The notes under the pieces were generated by a model. The model worked only from the letters and a program-made list of their open reading frames with translations. It was not told where the DNA came from and did not search any database. From Clostridia bacterium (GTDB lineage: Bacteria > Bacillota > Clostridia > Oscillospirales > CAG-272): DNA of 64,000 bases. Positions within the stretch are counted from its first letter, which is position 1. Each line of letters starts with the position of its first letter. The position numbers and the translations under genes were made by a program. The stretch is from positions 1 to 64,000 of the forward strand of contig JAFTVG010000011.1 of NCBI GenBank assembly GCA_017465885.1. Direction: 5' to 3'. This document shows positions 34,663-44,080 of the stretch, piece after piece.

Positions 34663-34848
34663 TCAGTCTTCGGTCTTTTCGACAATGGTCTTGCCTTTGT
34701 AAGAGCCGCAGTTGGAGCAAACTCTGTGATACAGGTTGTACTCACCGCACTTGGGGCACTTTACGATCTCGGGCTTTTCCAGCTTCCAAACACTGGATCT
34801 TCTCTTATTCTGTCTGGCACTGGAAACTTTTCTCTTAGGTACTGCCAT
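34663..34848 (-). CDS. rpmF: 50S ribosomal protein L32
   Basis: 61 residues, start MAVPKRKVSSARQNKRRS. Zinc-binding form with CPKCG and CSNCG. It is 30 nt downstream of the DUF177 gene, an arrangement conserved across bacteria (yceD-rpmF), so the two are co-transcribed. Confidence 0.97.
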   Translation of the reverse strand: MAVPKRKVSSARQNKRRSSVWKLEKPEIVKCPKCGEYNLYHRVCSNCGSYKGKTIVEKTED

Positions 34849-34878
34849 GATGAACCTCCATTAATCACTTTATATATC

Positions 34879-35382
34879 TTAATTATTTTTTGACAAAAAT
34901 TTTGCAAGTCCCGCAAGTCTGGGGTCGATCTCCTTCTTTTCACAGCTGCACGGACCTTCATTCAAGTCCTTTCCGCAACGCTGGCAAAGTCCCTTGCAGT
35001 CTTCGCTGCACAGGTTCTTGGTGGGAAAATCAAGGATCAACGCCTCAAGCAGGGGCTCGTCAAGCTCAAGCATTCTATCCTCTGCAATGAGGTAATCGTC
35101 TCTGTCCTCATTTTCAAGGGTGCCTGAAAGGGCGACCGTCTTTTCAAAAGCCAGGGTAAAGCTCTTCGAGATGGGTGCAAGACACCGATCGCAAAGGGTA
35201 TCGTAGGAAAGCTCTGCCGTGACCGTCAAGGCTATATAACCGGCTCTGTTTATAATCGTGCCAAGAACACGCACCGGTTTCGGGAAGGTGACGCCGTGAA
35301 ATTCCTCTTGGATCGTGAGTGGGTAATCCAACCTGATCTCATCGGTATCGCCGCCTATGATCGGAGACAAGTCAATCTTCAT
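34879..35382 (-). CDS. DUF177 (YceD) protein
   Basis: 167 residues. Family traits: an N-terminal FHGVTFPKPVRVLG beta region, then CDRCLAP, and a C-terminal zinc-like cluster CSEDCKGLCQRCGKDLN ending in DPRLAGLAKFL. YceD-type proteins are linked to 23S rRNA processing and accumulation. It is first gene of the DUF177-rpmF operon with its own consensus promoter. Confidence 0.92.
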   Translation of the reverse strand: MKIDLSPIIGGDTDEIRLDYPLTIQEEFHGVTFPKPVRVLGTIINRAGYIALTVTAELSYDTLCDRCLAPISKSFTLAFEKTVALSGTLENEDRDDYLIAEDRMLELDEPLLEALILDFPTKNLCSEDCKGLCQRCGKDLNEGPCSCEKKEIDPRLAGLAKFLSKNN

Positions 35383-35422
35383 GTAACACCTTTACTCTGT
35401 TTTCGCAAAATGTCGCATATAG

Positions 35423-35450
35423 TATTATACCACCAAATTTCTATTTGTCA
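35423..35450 (-). promoter_or_regulatory. DUF177-rpmF promoter
   Basis: On the minus strand TTGACA (35445-35450), 16-nt spacer, TATAAT (35423-35428). Confidence 0.85.
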
Positions 35451-35514
35451 ATACCTTTTTCGCATTTTTTCTCCTTATTTTTTGCTTTTTTTGCCCCCTT
35501 TTTAAAAAGCGTCC

Positions 35515-36237
35515 TCACACCGAAAGACTGTGCCGCAAAAGCGCCATGATCTTTTTTTCTTCTCTTGAGATCTTCACCTGAGAAAGGCCCAGGATCCTGC
35601 CCGTCTGCTCCTGAGAAAGCTCCTTATAGTAGCGCAGCACCACGATCTGTCGATGCATCGGATCAAGTCCGTCCAAAGCCTGCTTCAGGGCAAGGCGGTC
35701 GGTTAACCGCTCGATCTCCTCCCCCTCTGCCGGCAGCAGGTCCTCAAGCGTTCCCTCCTCCTCCCTTCCCACCGTTTCGTAGATCGAGCGAACCGGGCCC
35801 GATGCCTCCAGCGCCTGCCCCAGCTCCTCTTCGCCCACCCCCACAAGAGCGGCGAGCTCGGAGATGCGGGGATCCCTGCCCTCTTCCGAAAGGATCAGCT
35901 CCCGCTGTCTCATCGCATCGGATGCGATCTTTTTCAGAGTCCTTGACACCTTGATGGGTCCGTCATCCCGCAGATGTCTGCGGATCTCCCCCGCAATGAG
36001 GGGGACGGCGTAGGTGGAAAAGGCGGTGCCGTAAGAAAGATCAAAGCTTTTTGCCGCCTTGATCATCCCGATGGCGCCGATCTGCAAAAGATCCTCGTAT
36101 TCGGTACCTCTGCCCTTAAACCGAAGAGCAACGCTGCGCACCAGCCCCATATTCGCCCCGACCAGCTCGTCAAGCGCCTGCTGGCTTCCCTTTGCGATCT
36201 CCTTTAAAAGTGTAAAATTCTTTTCCCCTTCCGACAT
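35515..36237 (-). CDS. sigF: RNA polymerase sporulation sigma factor SigF
   Basis: 240 residues. Region 2 includes NMGLVRSVALRFKGRGTEYEDLLQ split over helices, with YEDLLQIGAIGMIKA as the core-binding and -10 recognition part. Region 3 follows, and region 4 ends with the helix-turn-helix LSQEQTGRILGLSQVKISREE. Directs forespore transcription. Last gene of spoIIAA-spoIIAB-sigF, 18 nt after spoIIAB, with GGAAAGGG upstream. Confidence 0.95.
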   Translation of the reverse strand: MSEGEKNFTLLKEIAKGSQQALDELVGANMGLVRSVALRFKGRGTEYEDLLQIGAIGMIKAAKSFDLSYGTAFSTYAVPLIAGEIRRHLRDDGPIKVSRTLKKIASDAMRQRELILSEEGRDPRISELAALVGVGEEELGQALEASGPVRSIYETVGREEEGTLEDLLPAEGEEIERLTDRLALKQALDGLDPMHRQIVVLRYYKELSQEQTGRILGLSQVKISREEKKIMALLRHSLSV

Positions 36238-36255
36238 TGACCCTTTCCTTCCCCA

Positions 36256-36687
36256 TCACGACAATTTTTTGATAAGCGTGACGGTGGTGCCCTTGCCCAC
36301 TGCCGTTTTCACCTTCATCCCGTCGGTAAAGCTCTCCATAATGGCAAAGCCCATTCCTCCCCGCTCGCCCGAGGGATCGGAGGTATAAAGAGGCTGTCTG
36401 CACTTTTCGGGGTCTGCCATCCCGCATCCCTTGTCCTTGATGCGGATGACCACTCTTCTGTCGTCAAAGCACCGCACGCTTATGTAGATCATTCCCGTTT
36501 CCCTGCCTCTGTAGCCGTGGACCACGCAATTGGTCACCGCCTCGGACACCGCCGTGCGCAGGTCTGCCAGGTCGCTTACCGTGGGGTCAAGCTTTAAAAG
36601 GAACGCCGAAACGCACTGCCTGGCAAAGCCCTCGTTTTGAGAAAGGGCGGGCAGGGTCAGCTCAAATTGATTTTCCGCTTTGATCAT
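36256..36687 (-). CDS. spoIIAB: anti-sigma F factor SpoIIAB
   Basis: 143 residues. GHKL-type serine kinase and anti-sigma factor: N box EAVTNCVVHGY, G1 box IKDKGCGMAD, G2 box GERGGMGFAIMESFTD. It binds SigF before septation and phosphorylates SpoIIAA on Ser. Middle gene of the operon. Confidence 0.95.
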   Translation of the reverse strand: MIKAENQFELTLPALSQNEGFARQCVSAFLLKLDPTVSDLADLRTAVSEAVTNCVVHGYRGRETGMIYISVRCFDDRRVVIRIKDKGCGMADPEKCRQPLYTSDPSGERGGMGFAIMESFTDGMKVKTAVGKGTTVTLIKKLS

Positions 36688-36723
36688 CTGTTTTTCCTCT
36701 CGTTTCGTTAAAATTGCAGGCGC

Positions 36724-37059
36724 TCATCCCTGCTGTGCCTTGCTTTTTTTCACGGGAATGAGCCTGTTTACCCCCGCCAGCTTCAAGATCTTTTCGATCT
36801 GCGGCGTGGGATCCTCGATCTCAAGCACCCCCTGCATATCTCTGATCTTGGTGTAGCGCCCCAAGATCAGCCCCAGCCCCGAGCTGTCCATAAAATCAAT
36901 GCCGTCAAGGGCAAGGATCACCCTTTGGGGTCTGAAAAAATACAAATCCCTGTCCATCTGCTCCCTGATAAAGGGGGCGCAGTGATGGTCGATCTCACCC
37001 GTCAGCCTGAAATACAGCACCCCGCCGCAAAATTCACTGCTTACCTTTGCCTGTTCCAT
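36724..37059 (-). CDS. spoIIAA: anti-anti-sigma F factor SpoIIAA
   Basis: 111 residues from MEQAKVSSEFCGGVLYF at 37059; a preceding in-frame ATG nine codons upstream is also behind a GGAAAGGAG-like stretch and cannot be excluded. STAS domain with the phosphorylated serine in DFMDSSGLGLILGRY (about 50-64). When unphosphorylated it frees SigF from SpoIIAB. First gene of the spoIIA operon. Confidence 0.94.
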   Translation of the reverse strand: MEQAKVSSEFCGGVLYFRLTGEIDHHCAPFIREQMDRDLYFFRPQRVILALDGIDFMDSSGLGLILGRYTKIRDMQGVLEIEDPTPQIEKILKLAGVNRLIPVKKSKAQQG

Positions 37060-37102
37060 AGTCCTTTCGTTCTCCTTTCCTTTCATGATCCGAAAAAGGA
37101 GC

Positions 37103-37127
37103 TGTCTCAAATTTGAAATTTGAGACA
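37103..37127. promoter_or_regulatory. 25-bp palindrome upstream of spoIIAA
   Basis: Perfect 11-bp arms TGTCTCAAATT (37103-37113) and AATTTGAGACA (37117-37127) with a 3-nt centre. It lies between the valS terminator and the spoIIAA start. It may be an operator or an mRNA hairpin. I could not see a convincing SigH promoter in the roughly 90 nt available. Confidence 0.55.
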
Positions 37128-37143
37128 CCCCCGCTATCGCATT

Positions 37144-37190
37144 TAAAAAAATAAAAGCGGTACCGTCCATATGGATGATACCGCTTTCGT
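37144..37190 (-). terminator. valS terminator
   Basis: On the minus strand a stem from AAAGCGGTATCATCC to GGACGGTACCGCTTT, then TATTTTTTT. Confidence 0.92.
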
Positions 37191-37248
37191 TATAAAAATT
37201 TTGTCAAAAGAAGCAGTCGCCTCTTTTATTTTTGCAGTTTTGTTTTTT

Positions 37249-39888
37249 TTACATCTTGGCAACCGCGTCCTCAAGCTGAGAAAGCGTTTCCTTATACTTG
37301 ACCAGCTTTGCCTTTTCGCCCTCTACCACTGCGGCGGGAGCTTTTGCCAAGAACCCCTGATTGGAAAGCTTTCCTTCAAGACGAGCGATTTCTCCCTGCA
37401 CCTTCTTGATCTCGCCTGCCAGTCTTGCCTTTTCCTTTTCAAGATCCACCAGGTCTCCCATAGGGATGAAGGCGGTGGCGCCTCCTGCCACGATCTGCAC
37501 GGCGGAGCGATCCTCCACCTCGTTACAGTAGGTGACTGCAGAGGCAGACGCAAGCTTTTCAAAGAACTTGACGGTCTTGTCGTTATAAACGTCCTCTCTT
37601 TCGGACACCACGTAAAGATGCGCCTTCTTGGAGGGGGGCACGTTCATTTCCGCTCTGCGGTTACGGATGGCACGGATCAGGTCGATGAGCTTTTCCATTC
37701 TCTCCTCGTCCTTGGGGAAAGACAGCTGCTCCTTATAGGCAGGGTATGCGGAGATCATAATGCTCTCTGCCTCTTCTCCCTTCAGGGTGGGCAGACTTGC
37801 AAAGATCTCCTCGGTGATGAAGGGCATAAAGGGATGCAGCAGCTTCATAATGCCGGTAAGCACGTAGCCGATGACGTTTTGCGCCACCAGATTGGACTTG
37901 CTTCCCTTGTCGGCAAAGCGGGGCTTCAACAGCTCGATATACCAATCGCAGAATTCGCTCCAAACGAAATCGTACAGCTTTGCAAGAGCAATGCCCAGCT
38001 CGTAGTGGTCAAGGTTTTCGCAAACCTCCTTCGTGACGGTGTTCAGTCTTGAAAGGATCCACTTGTCCTCGATCTCCAGATCCTCCGCCTCGGGCAGAGC
38101 GATCTCCTCCAGCTCCAAGTTCATCAGCACGAAGCGCGCGGCGTTCCACACCTTGTTGTTGAAGTTTCTTGCCGCCTCGATCTTCTCGTCGGAGAAGCGC
38201 ATATCGTTTCCGGGGCTGTTACCGGTGGCAAGGGCAAAGCGCAGGGCGTCTGCGCCGTACTTGTCGATGATCTCCAATGGATCAATGCCGTTGCCCAAAG
38301 ACTTTGACATCTTTCTGCCCTGCGCGTCTCTGACAAGACCGTGGATGAAGACCGTTTCAAAGGGTCTTTGATCCATCATTTCCATACCCATCACGATCAT
38401 ACGGGATACCCAGAAGGGGATGATGTCGTAACCGGTGACCAGAGTGGAGGTGGGATAGTAGTAGCCGAGCTCCTCGGTCTTTTCGGGCCAGCCCAAAGTG
38501 GAGAAGGGCCAGAGGGCGGAAGAGAACCAGGTATCCAGCACGTCGGATTCCTGTCTCATTTCCTTGCCGCAGCAGGGACAGCTTACGGCGCTTTCGCGGG
38601 AGACCTCCATCTTGCCGCAATCGTCGCAGTAGAAGGCGGGGATACGGTGTCCCCACCAGAGCTGACGGGAGATACACCAGTCGCGGATGTTGTTCATCCA
38701 GTGCAAATAGATCTTGGAGAAGCGCTCGGGCTCGAAACGGATCTGTCCGTTTTCAACCACCTCGATGGCCTTCTTTGCAAGAGGCTCCATCTTCACGAAC
38801 CACTGATCGGAGGTCAGGGGCTCCACGGTGGTGCCGCAACGGTAGCACACGCCCACGTTGTGCGCGTAGTCCTCCACCTTCACGAGGTAGCCCTGCTCCT
38901 TCAAGTCCTCTACGATGGCTTTTCTTGCCTCGTAGCGATCCATACCCGAATATCTGCCGTAGCCCTCCACGATGGTGGCGTCATCCTTCATCACCTTGAT
39001 CTGCTCAAGGTTGTGGCGCTCGCCCACCATAAAGTCGTTGGGGTCGTGGGCGGGGGTAATCTTCACACAGCCCGTTCCGAAGTCCTTTTCCACGTATTCG
39101 TCGGCAACCACGGGGATCTCTCTGCCCACGAGAGGCAGAACCAGCGTCTTTCCCACCAGATCCGCATAGCGCTCATCCTCGGGATGTACCGCCACGGCAG
39201 TGTCACCCAGCATAGTCTCGGGACGAGTGGTGGCAACCTGCAGATAGCGTCCCTCTTGTCCCTTTACGGGGTAGTTGATGTGCCAGAAGGCACCCTTCTG
39301 CTCTTCGTAGGACACCTCAGCATCGGAAAGAGCGGTCAGACACTTAGGGCACCAGTTGATGATGCGGTAGCCTCTGTAGATCAGTCCCTTTTCGTAAAGG
39401 GAGCAGAAGGTCTCCTTGACCGCCTTGGAGCAGCCCTCGTCCATGGTGAAGCGCTCTCTGGACCAGTCGCAGGAGGAGCCGAGCTTCTTTAACTGATTGA
39501 TGATGCGGCTGCCGTACTGTCCCTTCCAGTTCCACACTCTTTCAAGGAACGCCTCTCTGCCCAGATCGTAGCGGGAAAGACCCTCGGTCTTGCGGAGATG
39601 CTCCTCCACCTTGATCTGGGTGGCAATGCCCGCGTGGTCGGTGCCGGGAAGCCAGAGGGTATTGTAGCCCTGCATTCTCTTATAGCGGATGAGCACGTCC
39701 TGCAGAGTTTCGTCAAGGGCGTGACCCATATGAAGCTGTCCGGTGACGTTGGGCGGGGGGATGACGATGGTGTAGGGCTTGCCGCCGTTTTTCACCTGAG
39801 GGGTGAAATAGCCCTTTTCGCACCAATTTGCATAAAGCCGATCCTCGATCTGCGAGGGATCGTAGGTCTTTTCCAGTTCTTTTCTCAT
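37249..39888 (-). CDS. valS: valyl-tRNA synthetase
   Basis: 879 residues. Class I synthetase charging tRNA-Val. HIGH-type motif HMGH in [14 protein letters not shown] (about 45-58). CP1 editing domain ([10 protein letters not shown]). KMSKS loop in [11 protein letters not shown] (about 525-535). Anticodon-binding helical domain. C-terminal coiled coil of about 65 residues ([19 protein letters not shown]). Length is as expected. Preceded by a T-box leader, so induced by uncharged tRNA-Val. Confidence 0.97.
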   Translation of the reverse strand: MRKELEKTYDPSQIEDRLYANWCEKGYFTPQVKNGGKPYTIVIPPPNVTGQLHMGHALDETLQDVLIRYKRMQGYNTLWLPGTDHAGIATQIKVEEHLRKTEGLSRYDLGREAFLERVWNWKGQYGSRIINQLKKLGSSCDWSRERFTMDEGCSKAVKETFCSLYEKGLIYRGYRIINWCPKCLTALSDAEVSYEEQKGAFWHINYPVKGQEGRYLQVATTRPETMLGDTAVAVHPEDERYADLVGKTLVLPLVGREIPVVADEYVEKDFGTGCVKITPAHDPNDFMVGERHNLEQIKVMKDDATIVEGYGRYSGMDRYEARKAIVEDLKEQGYLVKVEDYAHNVGVCYRCGTTVEPLTSDQWFVKMEPLAKKAIEVVENGQIRFEPERFSKIYLHWMNNIRDWCISRQLWWGHRIPAFYCDDCGKMEVSRESAVSCPCCGKEMRQESDVLDTWFSSALWPFSTLGWPEKTEELGYYYPTSTLVTGYDIIPFWVSRMIVMGMEMMDQRPFETVFIHGLVRDAQGRKMSKSLGNGIDPLEIIDKYGADALRFALATGNSPGNDMRFSDEKIEAARNFNNKVWNAARFVLMNLELEEIALPEAEDLEIEDKWILSRLNTVTKEVCENLDHYELGIALAKLYDFVWSEFCDWYIELLKPRFADKGSKSNLVAQNVIGYVLTGIMKLLHPFMPFITEEIFASLPTLKGEEAESIMISAYPAYKEQLSFPKDEERMEKLIDLIRAIRNRRAEMNVPPSKKAHLYVVSEREDVYNDKTVKFFEKLASASAVTYCNEVEDRSAVQIVAGGATAFIPMGDLVDLEKEKARLAGEIKKVQGEIARLEGKLSNQGFLAKAPAAVVEGEKAKLVKYKETLSQLEDAVAKM

Positions 39889-39929
39889 GATCTATCTTCC
39901 TTTCGGTTAAATTTCTCGGTCCAAGCACA

Positions 39930-40192
39930 AATAAAAAAGCCCCGGAGTCCACAAAAAACAGGACGCCGAAGCGCGGTACCACCTGCATTCCTCCTCGGCG
40001 CGCAAAAAATGCGCAAAGCCGAAAAAGGCGCTCAAAACGCTGTAACGGGCGATCCCGTCGGGCTCTACTGAGGGCGCACGCCCCGTTCCTCCCGATGACT
40101 CGGGGACGACTTCGCCGACCGCACGCAGGGCTTTTCACCAAGCGCCCCTCTCTTTGCCGTGCAAAATACGGTTACTACTTCCCGTCAACATC
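39930..40192 (-). promoter_or_regulatory. T-box leader of valS
   Basis: On the minus strand the leader starts near GATGTTGACGGGAAGTAG, followed by an AGAGAG box and a GGTG loop. The specifier loop reads GAA-GUC (GUC at 40108-40110), a valine codon. The T-box sequence AGGTGGTACCGCG lies around 39972-39986 and is followed by a terminator stem GCTTCGGCGTCC/GGACTCCGGGGC (one mismatch) and TTTTTTA. When uncharged tRNA-Val pairs at both the specifier and the T-box, the antiterminator forms and valS is transcribed. Confidence 0.93.
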
Positions 40193-40198
40193 TTTTGT

Positions 40199-40228
40199 AG
40201 TATAGCACAAAAGCACATCCCTTGTCAA
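40199..40228 (-). promoter_or_regulatory. valS promoter
   Basis: On the minus strand TTGACA (40223-40228), 18-nt spacer, TATACT (40199-40204). Confidence 0.75.
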
Positions 40229-40283
40229 GGGGATTTTGGCAAAAGTTCTTCTATAAAAAAGCAAGAAAAGCGGAAACTTTTTC

Positions 40284-40312
40284 TTGTTTTTTCCTGTAAC
40301 ATATGGTATAAT
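40284..40312 (+). promoter_or_regulatory. promoter of the tandem lipoprotein genes
   Basis: TTGTTT (40284-40289), 17 nt, TATAAT (40307-40312). Confidence 0.6.
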
Positions 40313-40357
40313 GTATAATGAAGATAGAAAAACGCACCATCCGAGGAGAATTTAAAA

Positions 40358-41767
40358 ATGAACGCACAAATCAAAAAAGCACTTGCTTTCATACTGACAC
40401 TTTTCCTCTTTGCTTCAACGTTATTTACGTCCTGCAACGACAACACCATAACAACGCCCATGGAGTCGCCGTCGGTGTCTGAAGAATCCTCCCCTGCTCC
40501 TTCGGATCAAGCTCCCACACCGTCCCCCTCCGATAACTACACCGATCTGCCTGTGGTGGAGTGTGAGCACAAGGAAATAGCAGAGGACTATTCCTATCTG
40601 AAGGTTCTTGACTGCTTCTCCAAAGCCGATCTGTTCACCTTAACCTTCTCCGAGGAGGACAGCGCCGTCCTTGCCAAGATCTTGAGCGAAGGAAGGTGGG
40701 TCAAGGGCGATTTAGACCTGGAAGGACAGTGGTATATCCGCGCCCTCCAGCCCCAAGACAACGAAGCCCCCCGCTATATGCACTATAACGATCAAGGAAT
40801 TTTCTTCGTCTTTAAATTTCACTTCATCATTTCCGAAAACACCGACTTTGAGATCATCCATCTGGTCCTCACCGACAGGCAAAGAGATATTGTCAACGGC
40901 ATTCTTGCAAAATATGAGGAGCAGCCCACACCCCTTCCCAACCCCGCCGATCCGCAGGCGGTGCTCGCCTATATCGAAGAAAAAAAAGGCAGTCAAAGTA
41001 GGCGTACCGATTTTGCAGACCCCGCTGCAATTGAAAAGATCTCCCTTGACACCCCCTACGAAAGCCTTGCAGAGTTGATCGGCACACATCATTTCTCCTT
41101 CAAAAACAGCTACGACCCAGGCTATTCGGCTTATCCCTGCTATCCCGAATTCTTCGTGCTTTCGGACGGACGTATTCTTGAATTGAAGATTGAAACCGAT
41201 CGAAACGAACATAAGAACACAATCTACCGAACGATTATAGGAAAAAGACTTCTCACTATCGCTGAATTCGACAAAGAATACCTGACGCGCTTTACCGAAA
41301 ACACCGACGAAAATGTCGTTCGTTTGAGAAAAGGAATGCCCCTTCTTTACAGCCTGCACACCCTTGCGGGTACGCCTTTTGAAAGAGACGGGCTGGGCTT
41401 TATGGCAGATTTTTCACGAAATGATGCACTTGATCCTGCCCTGATCGATCAGATCAACGAAGGAATGTACGCCCCCGAGGTATACTCCATTTTGGGCAGT
41501 CCCCACGTAAGCCACAGAGAGCACGACAATATCTACAACGGCGCCCGCGCTTGGTACGCTCTTTCTGACGGCAGGATCTTGCAAGTGTTCTATCAGATCG
41601 CTGAAACCGAAGAGCAAGAACAGAGCGCTCTTGCAGCCGAATACGGACTTAGCCAGAAAGCGGTTTACTACACGGTGAAGAGCATCAACGTTTATGAGGA
41701 ATCGTTTTTCTTAGACTATTACCTTTATGTCTGTCAGATATATCCTTGGCGCGGTCAGCAGTGGTAA
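40358..41767 (+). CDS. lipoprotein with Ser/Pro linker and two SmpA/BamE-like repeats, copy 1
   Basis: 469 residues. Lipoprotein signal with the lipobox cysteine in LFTSC (about residue 24-28). A low-complexity Ser/Pro/Glu/Asp linker (about 33-60). Then a first region (about 63-190). Two later segments share the pattern G/Y-xx-LxxLIGxxH ... FFVLSDGRILELK (about 205-275) and GMYAPEVYSILGSPHVS ... AWYALSDGRILQVFY (about 365-420), like SmpA/BamE or ComG-type 'small helix, beta sheet' repeats. No known family is certain. RBS GAGGAG. Followed after 38 nt by a diverged paralogue that shares the linker almost base for base. Confidence 0.8.
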   Translation: MNAQIKKALAFILTLFLFASTLFTSCNDNTITTPMESPSVSEESSPAPSDQAPTPSPSDNYTDLPVVECEHKEIAEDYSYLKVLDCFSKADLFTLTFSEEDSAVLAKILSEGRWVKGDLDLEGQWYIRALQPQDNEAPRYMHYNDQGIFFVFKFHFIISENTDFEIIHLVLTDRQRDIVNGILAKYEEQPTPLPNPADPQAVLAYIEEKKGSQSRRTDFADPAAIEKISLDTPYESLAELIGTHHFSFKNSYDPGYSAYPCYPEFFVLSDGRILELKIETDRNEHKNTIYRTIIGKRLLTIAEFDKEYLTRFTENTDENVVRLRKGMPLLYSLHTLAGTPFERDGLGFMADFSRNDALDPALIDQINEGMYAPEVYSILGSPHVSHREHDNIYNGARAWYALSDGRILQVFYQIAETEEQEQSALAAEYGLSQKAVYYTVKSINVYEESFFLDYYLYVCQIYPWRGQQW

Positions 41768-41805
41768 AGCGTTAAAAAGCACCCAAACACGCGAAAGGAG
41801 TTCTT

Positions 41806-43164
41806 ATGAAAAAGCTTTATTTTTGCAAAACCCTTGCCCTGCTTCTGCTCCTTGCAATGGCTTTTACCTCCTGCAACGATAACACCGTAACAACGCCCAA
41901 GGAGTCGCCGTCGGTGTCTGAAGAATCCTCCCCTGCTCCTTCGGATCAAGCTCCCACACCGTCCCCCTCCGATAATTACACCGATCTGCCGGTGGTGGAT
42001 TGTGAGCACGGTGCCGATGACAAGGAGGCGGGACACGACATCGTGACGCAGGTCTTTTCAAAGAGCGGACTGTCTGCCTTCACGCTTGAAAAAGAGGACG
42101 CTCAAATAATTGCCGAGATCCTGAACGCCGATGGGTGGTCGGAGGGCGAAGCGGAGATCGAAGGGGACTACTTCGGCTTTGGAAGCGGGTGGTTTATCTA
42201 CTCCGCCAAGGGGATTTTCAGTGATAGGAGCAACGGTCTGCGCCATCGCGTTTTAACCGACAGACAAAGAGACACCGTAAACGGAATCCTTGCAAAATAC
42301 CCGGAGGAGGAGCCCGTTTTGACCGATCAAAGCGATCCCATTGCCGTTTTAGACTATCTGAAAGCCATTCTTGACAAGGAGAATATGCCACACAGCAATC
42401 GCACCGATTTTCCCGATGCCGCCTTAAGGGAGCAGGTCAGCGACGGAATGCGTTCTGATGATTTGAAGGCTCTGCTGTCCTCCCCACATTTTTACTATCG
42501 GATCGGCGGATCGTATACGATCGAGCCTTATCTTGACTACTACCTGCTCTCAGACGGGTCTTTGCTTGAGATCCGATGGGATGTAATCGAAGATGCGTCC
42601 GGTCGAAAAAAAGAGAGCTCCGTTTCGGAGCATACCGTGATGACAGCGGGGGATTTCCTCACCCGTTACGGTCTTGACCCCGCAAACACCCCCCAAAAAT
42701 CCCTTTCCGACCTCAGACGCGCCCTTCCCCTCTGCTACAGCATCGGCTTTTTGCCCAAGGACGCCAATCTTGCAAACCACCTGGGGCACACCGCCGACCG
42801 CACCCGAAACGATCTGATCGACGCGCAAAAGGCAGACGGGATCAAGGAAGGACTTTATTCGGGTCAGGTTTTTGAGATCTTAGGGCATCCGCACCTGTCC
42901 TTAGAGTATACCACAAGCTCCGCCAGATTGAATTTTGCCTGGTTTGCCCTTTCTGACGGCACCTTCCTGCAGGTGCAGTATAAGACGCACTATCCCGCCC
43001 AAAACGATCCCCACGCACAAGAACGAAAAGATCGGGGCATCAGTGAGGATGCCTGCGTTTACACCGTATTAAGTGTGCAACGGCTCACCCTTTCTCAAGC
43101 CCTTGATTATGCGCTTTATGAAAACAAATTCTATCTTTGGGTTACCCTCCCGCAATACAGTTGA
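41806..43164 (+). CDS. lipoprotein with Ser/Pro linker and two SmpA/BamE-like repeats, copy 2
   Basis: 452 residues, lipobox AFTSC (about residue 20-24), preceded by GAAAGGAG. Same order as the neighbour: linker (about 29-55), first region (about 60-175), then two LSDG-containing segments (YYLLSDGSLLEIR and WFALSDGTFLQVQY), the second with EGLYSGQVFEILGHPHLS. Outside the linker the two proteins have clearly diverged. They form a two-gene transcription unit ending in a strong terminator. Function unknown; probably surface-exposed. Confidence 0.8.
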   Translation: MKKLYFCKTLALLLLLAMAFTSCNDNTVTTPKESPSVSEESSPAPSDQAPTPSPSDNYTDLPVVDCEHGADDKEAGHDIVTQVFSKSGLSAFTLEKEDAQIIAEILNADGWSEGEAEIEGDYFGFGSGWFIYSAKGIFSDRSNGLRHRVLTDRQRDTVNGILAKYPEEEPVLTDQSDPIAVLDYLKAILDKENMPHSNRTDFPDAALREQVSDGMRSDDLKALLSSPHFYYRIGGSYTIEPYLDYYLLSDGSLLEIRWDVIEDASGRKKESSVSEHTVMTAGDFLTRYGLDPANTPQKSLSDLRRALPLCYSIGFLPKDANLANHLGHTADRTRNDLIDAQKADGIKEGLYSGQVFEILGHPHLSLEYTTSSARLNFAWFALSDGTFLQVQYKTHYPAQNDPHAQERKDRGISEDACVYTVLSVQRLTLSQALDYALYENKFYLWVTLPQYS

Positions 43165-43170
43165 CCCTTT

Positions 43171-43212
43171 GGAGCTTTCCCGATTTTTCTATCGGGAAAG
43201 CTCCTTTTTTTC
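43171..43212 (+). terminator. terminator of the tandem lipoprotein unit
   Basis: GGAGCTTTCCCGAT/ATCGGGAAAGCTCC perfect 14-bp stem followed by T7. Confidence 0.93.
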
Positions 43213-43221
43213 TTGTTTTTC

Positions 43222-43250
43222 TTGACAGAAGCCCTCTTTTTTGCTATAAT
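43222..43250 (+). promoter_or_regulatory. SGNH hydrolase promoter
   Basis: TTGACA (43222-43227), 17 nt, TATAAT (43245-43250): full consensus. Confidence 0.9.
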
Positions 43251-43299
43251 TCAAGGAGTGAAAAGCTGTAAAAACCAAAGCGCAAAGGAGATACACAGT

Positions 43300-43938
43300 A
43301 TGTCTAAGATCATTCTTTTTCAAGGCGATTCCATCACCGACTGCGAGCGCAGCCGTCAGACCGTGATCCGTCAGGGATACGGCTATGCCACCATGGTGCA
43401 GGGTCAGCTTGGCTACGACTGCCCCGGTGAATACGAGTTCATCAACAAGGGCATCAGCGGCAACCGCATCGTGGACGTTTACGCCCGCATCAAGGCAGAC
43501 ATCATCAATTTGAAGCCCGACTACATGAGCCTTCTCATCGGTGTCAACGACGTCTGGCACGAGCTGGGCGGAGGCAACGGCGTTGCTCCCGCAAAGTTTG
43601 AAAAGATCTACGGCATGCTCATCGAGGAGATCAAGGAAGCTCTGCCCGAGATCAAAATTATGATCCTCGAGCCCTTCGTTTTGCAGGGCGGCGCCACCTT
43701 CGACCCCGAGGATCCCACCGTCTGGGAGCGCTTTAACGGTCTTGTGAGAGAAAACGCGGCGGCGGCAAAGAGAGTGGCGGAAAAGTATGATCTGCCCTTT
43801 ATCGAGCTGCAGGCGGGCTTTGACGCTCTGACCGAAAAAGCCCCCGCCTCCTATTGGCTTGCCGACGGGGTGCATCCCACCGCAATGGGTCACTGCTTCA
43901 TCAAGGATCGGTGGCTTGAGACCTTTAAAACGCTGTAA
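43300..43938 (+). CDS. SGNH/GDSL hydrolase family esterase
   Basis: 212 residues from MSKIILFQGDSITDCERS, behind AAAGGAG. The block I GDS(I/L) serine (GDSITD, about residue 9-14), block II GISGNRIVD glycine, block III GVNDVWHE asparagine and block V DGVHPTAMGH (catalytic Asp and His) are all present. No signal peptide, so cytosolic. The subfamily resembles acetylxylan-esterase-like or lysophospholipase-L1-like enzymes, usually deacetylating carbohydrates. Substrate unassigned. Monocistronic. Confidence 0.9.
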   Translation: MSKIILFQGDSITDCERSRQTVIRQGYGYATMVQGQLGYDCPGEYEFINKGISGNRIVDVYARIKADIINLKPDYMSLLIGVNDVWHELGGGNGVAPAKFEKIYGMLIEEIKEALPEIKIMILEPFVLQGGATFDPEDPTVWERFNGLVRENAAAAKRVAEKYDLPFIELQAGFDALTEKAPASYWLADGVHPTAMGHCFIKDRWLETFKTL

Positions 43939-43993
43939 GAGGCGCGGTGCGCTCAAAAAGCACTAAAAAATTGCATTTTTTGAAAGATACCCT

Positions 43994-44022
43994 TTGACAA
44001 GAGGGAGATTTTGCGCTATAAT
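43994..44022 (+). promoter_or_regulatory. proS promoter
   Basis: TTGACA (43994-43999), 17 nt, TATAAT (44017-44022): full consensus. Confidence 0.9.
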
Positions 44023-44080
44023 AGGGTGTTGCTATCAAGCGTTATGAAAAACACACCTCATCGAAAGGAAAATAATAGAT

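Larger units (their letters stand above)
39889..40357. other. 469-nt region between valS and the first lipoprotein gene
   Basis: Holds the valS T-box leader and its promoter (39930-40228) on the minus strand, and the promoter of the first tandem lipoprotein gene on the plus strand (40284-40312). No further gene is seen. Confidence 0.85.

Noticed and set aside
40358..43164. Tandem lipoproteins as a broken single gene
   Set aside because: Each has its own ribosome site, signal peptide and lipobox; they are paralogues, not fragments.
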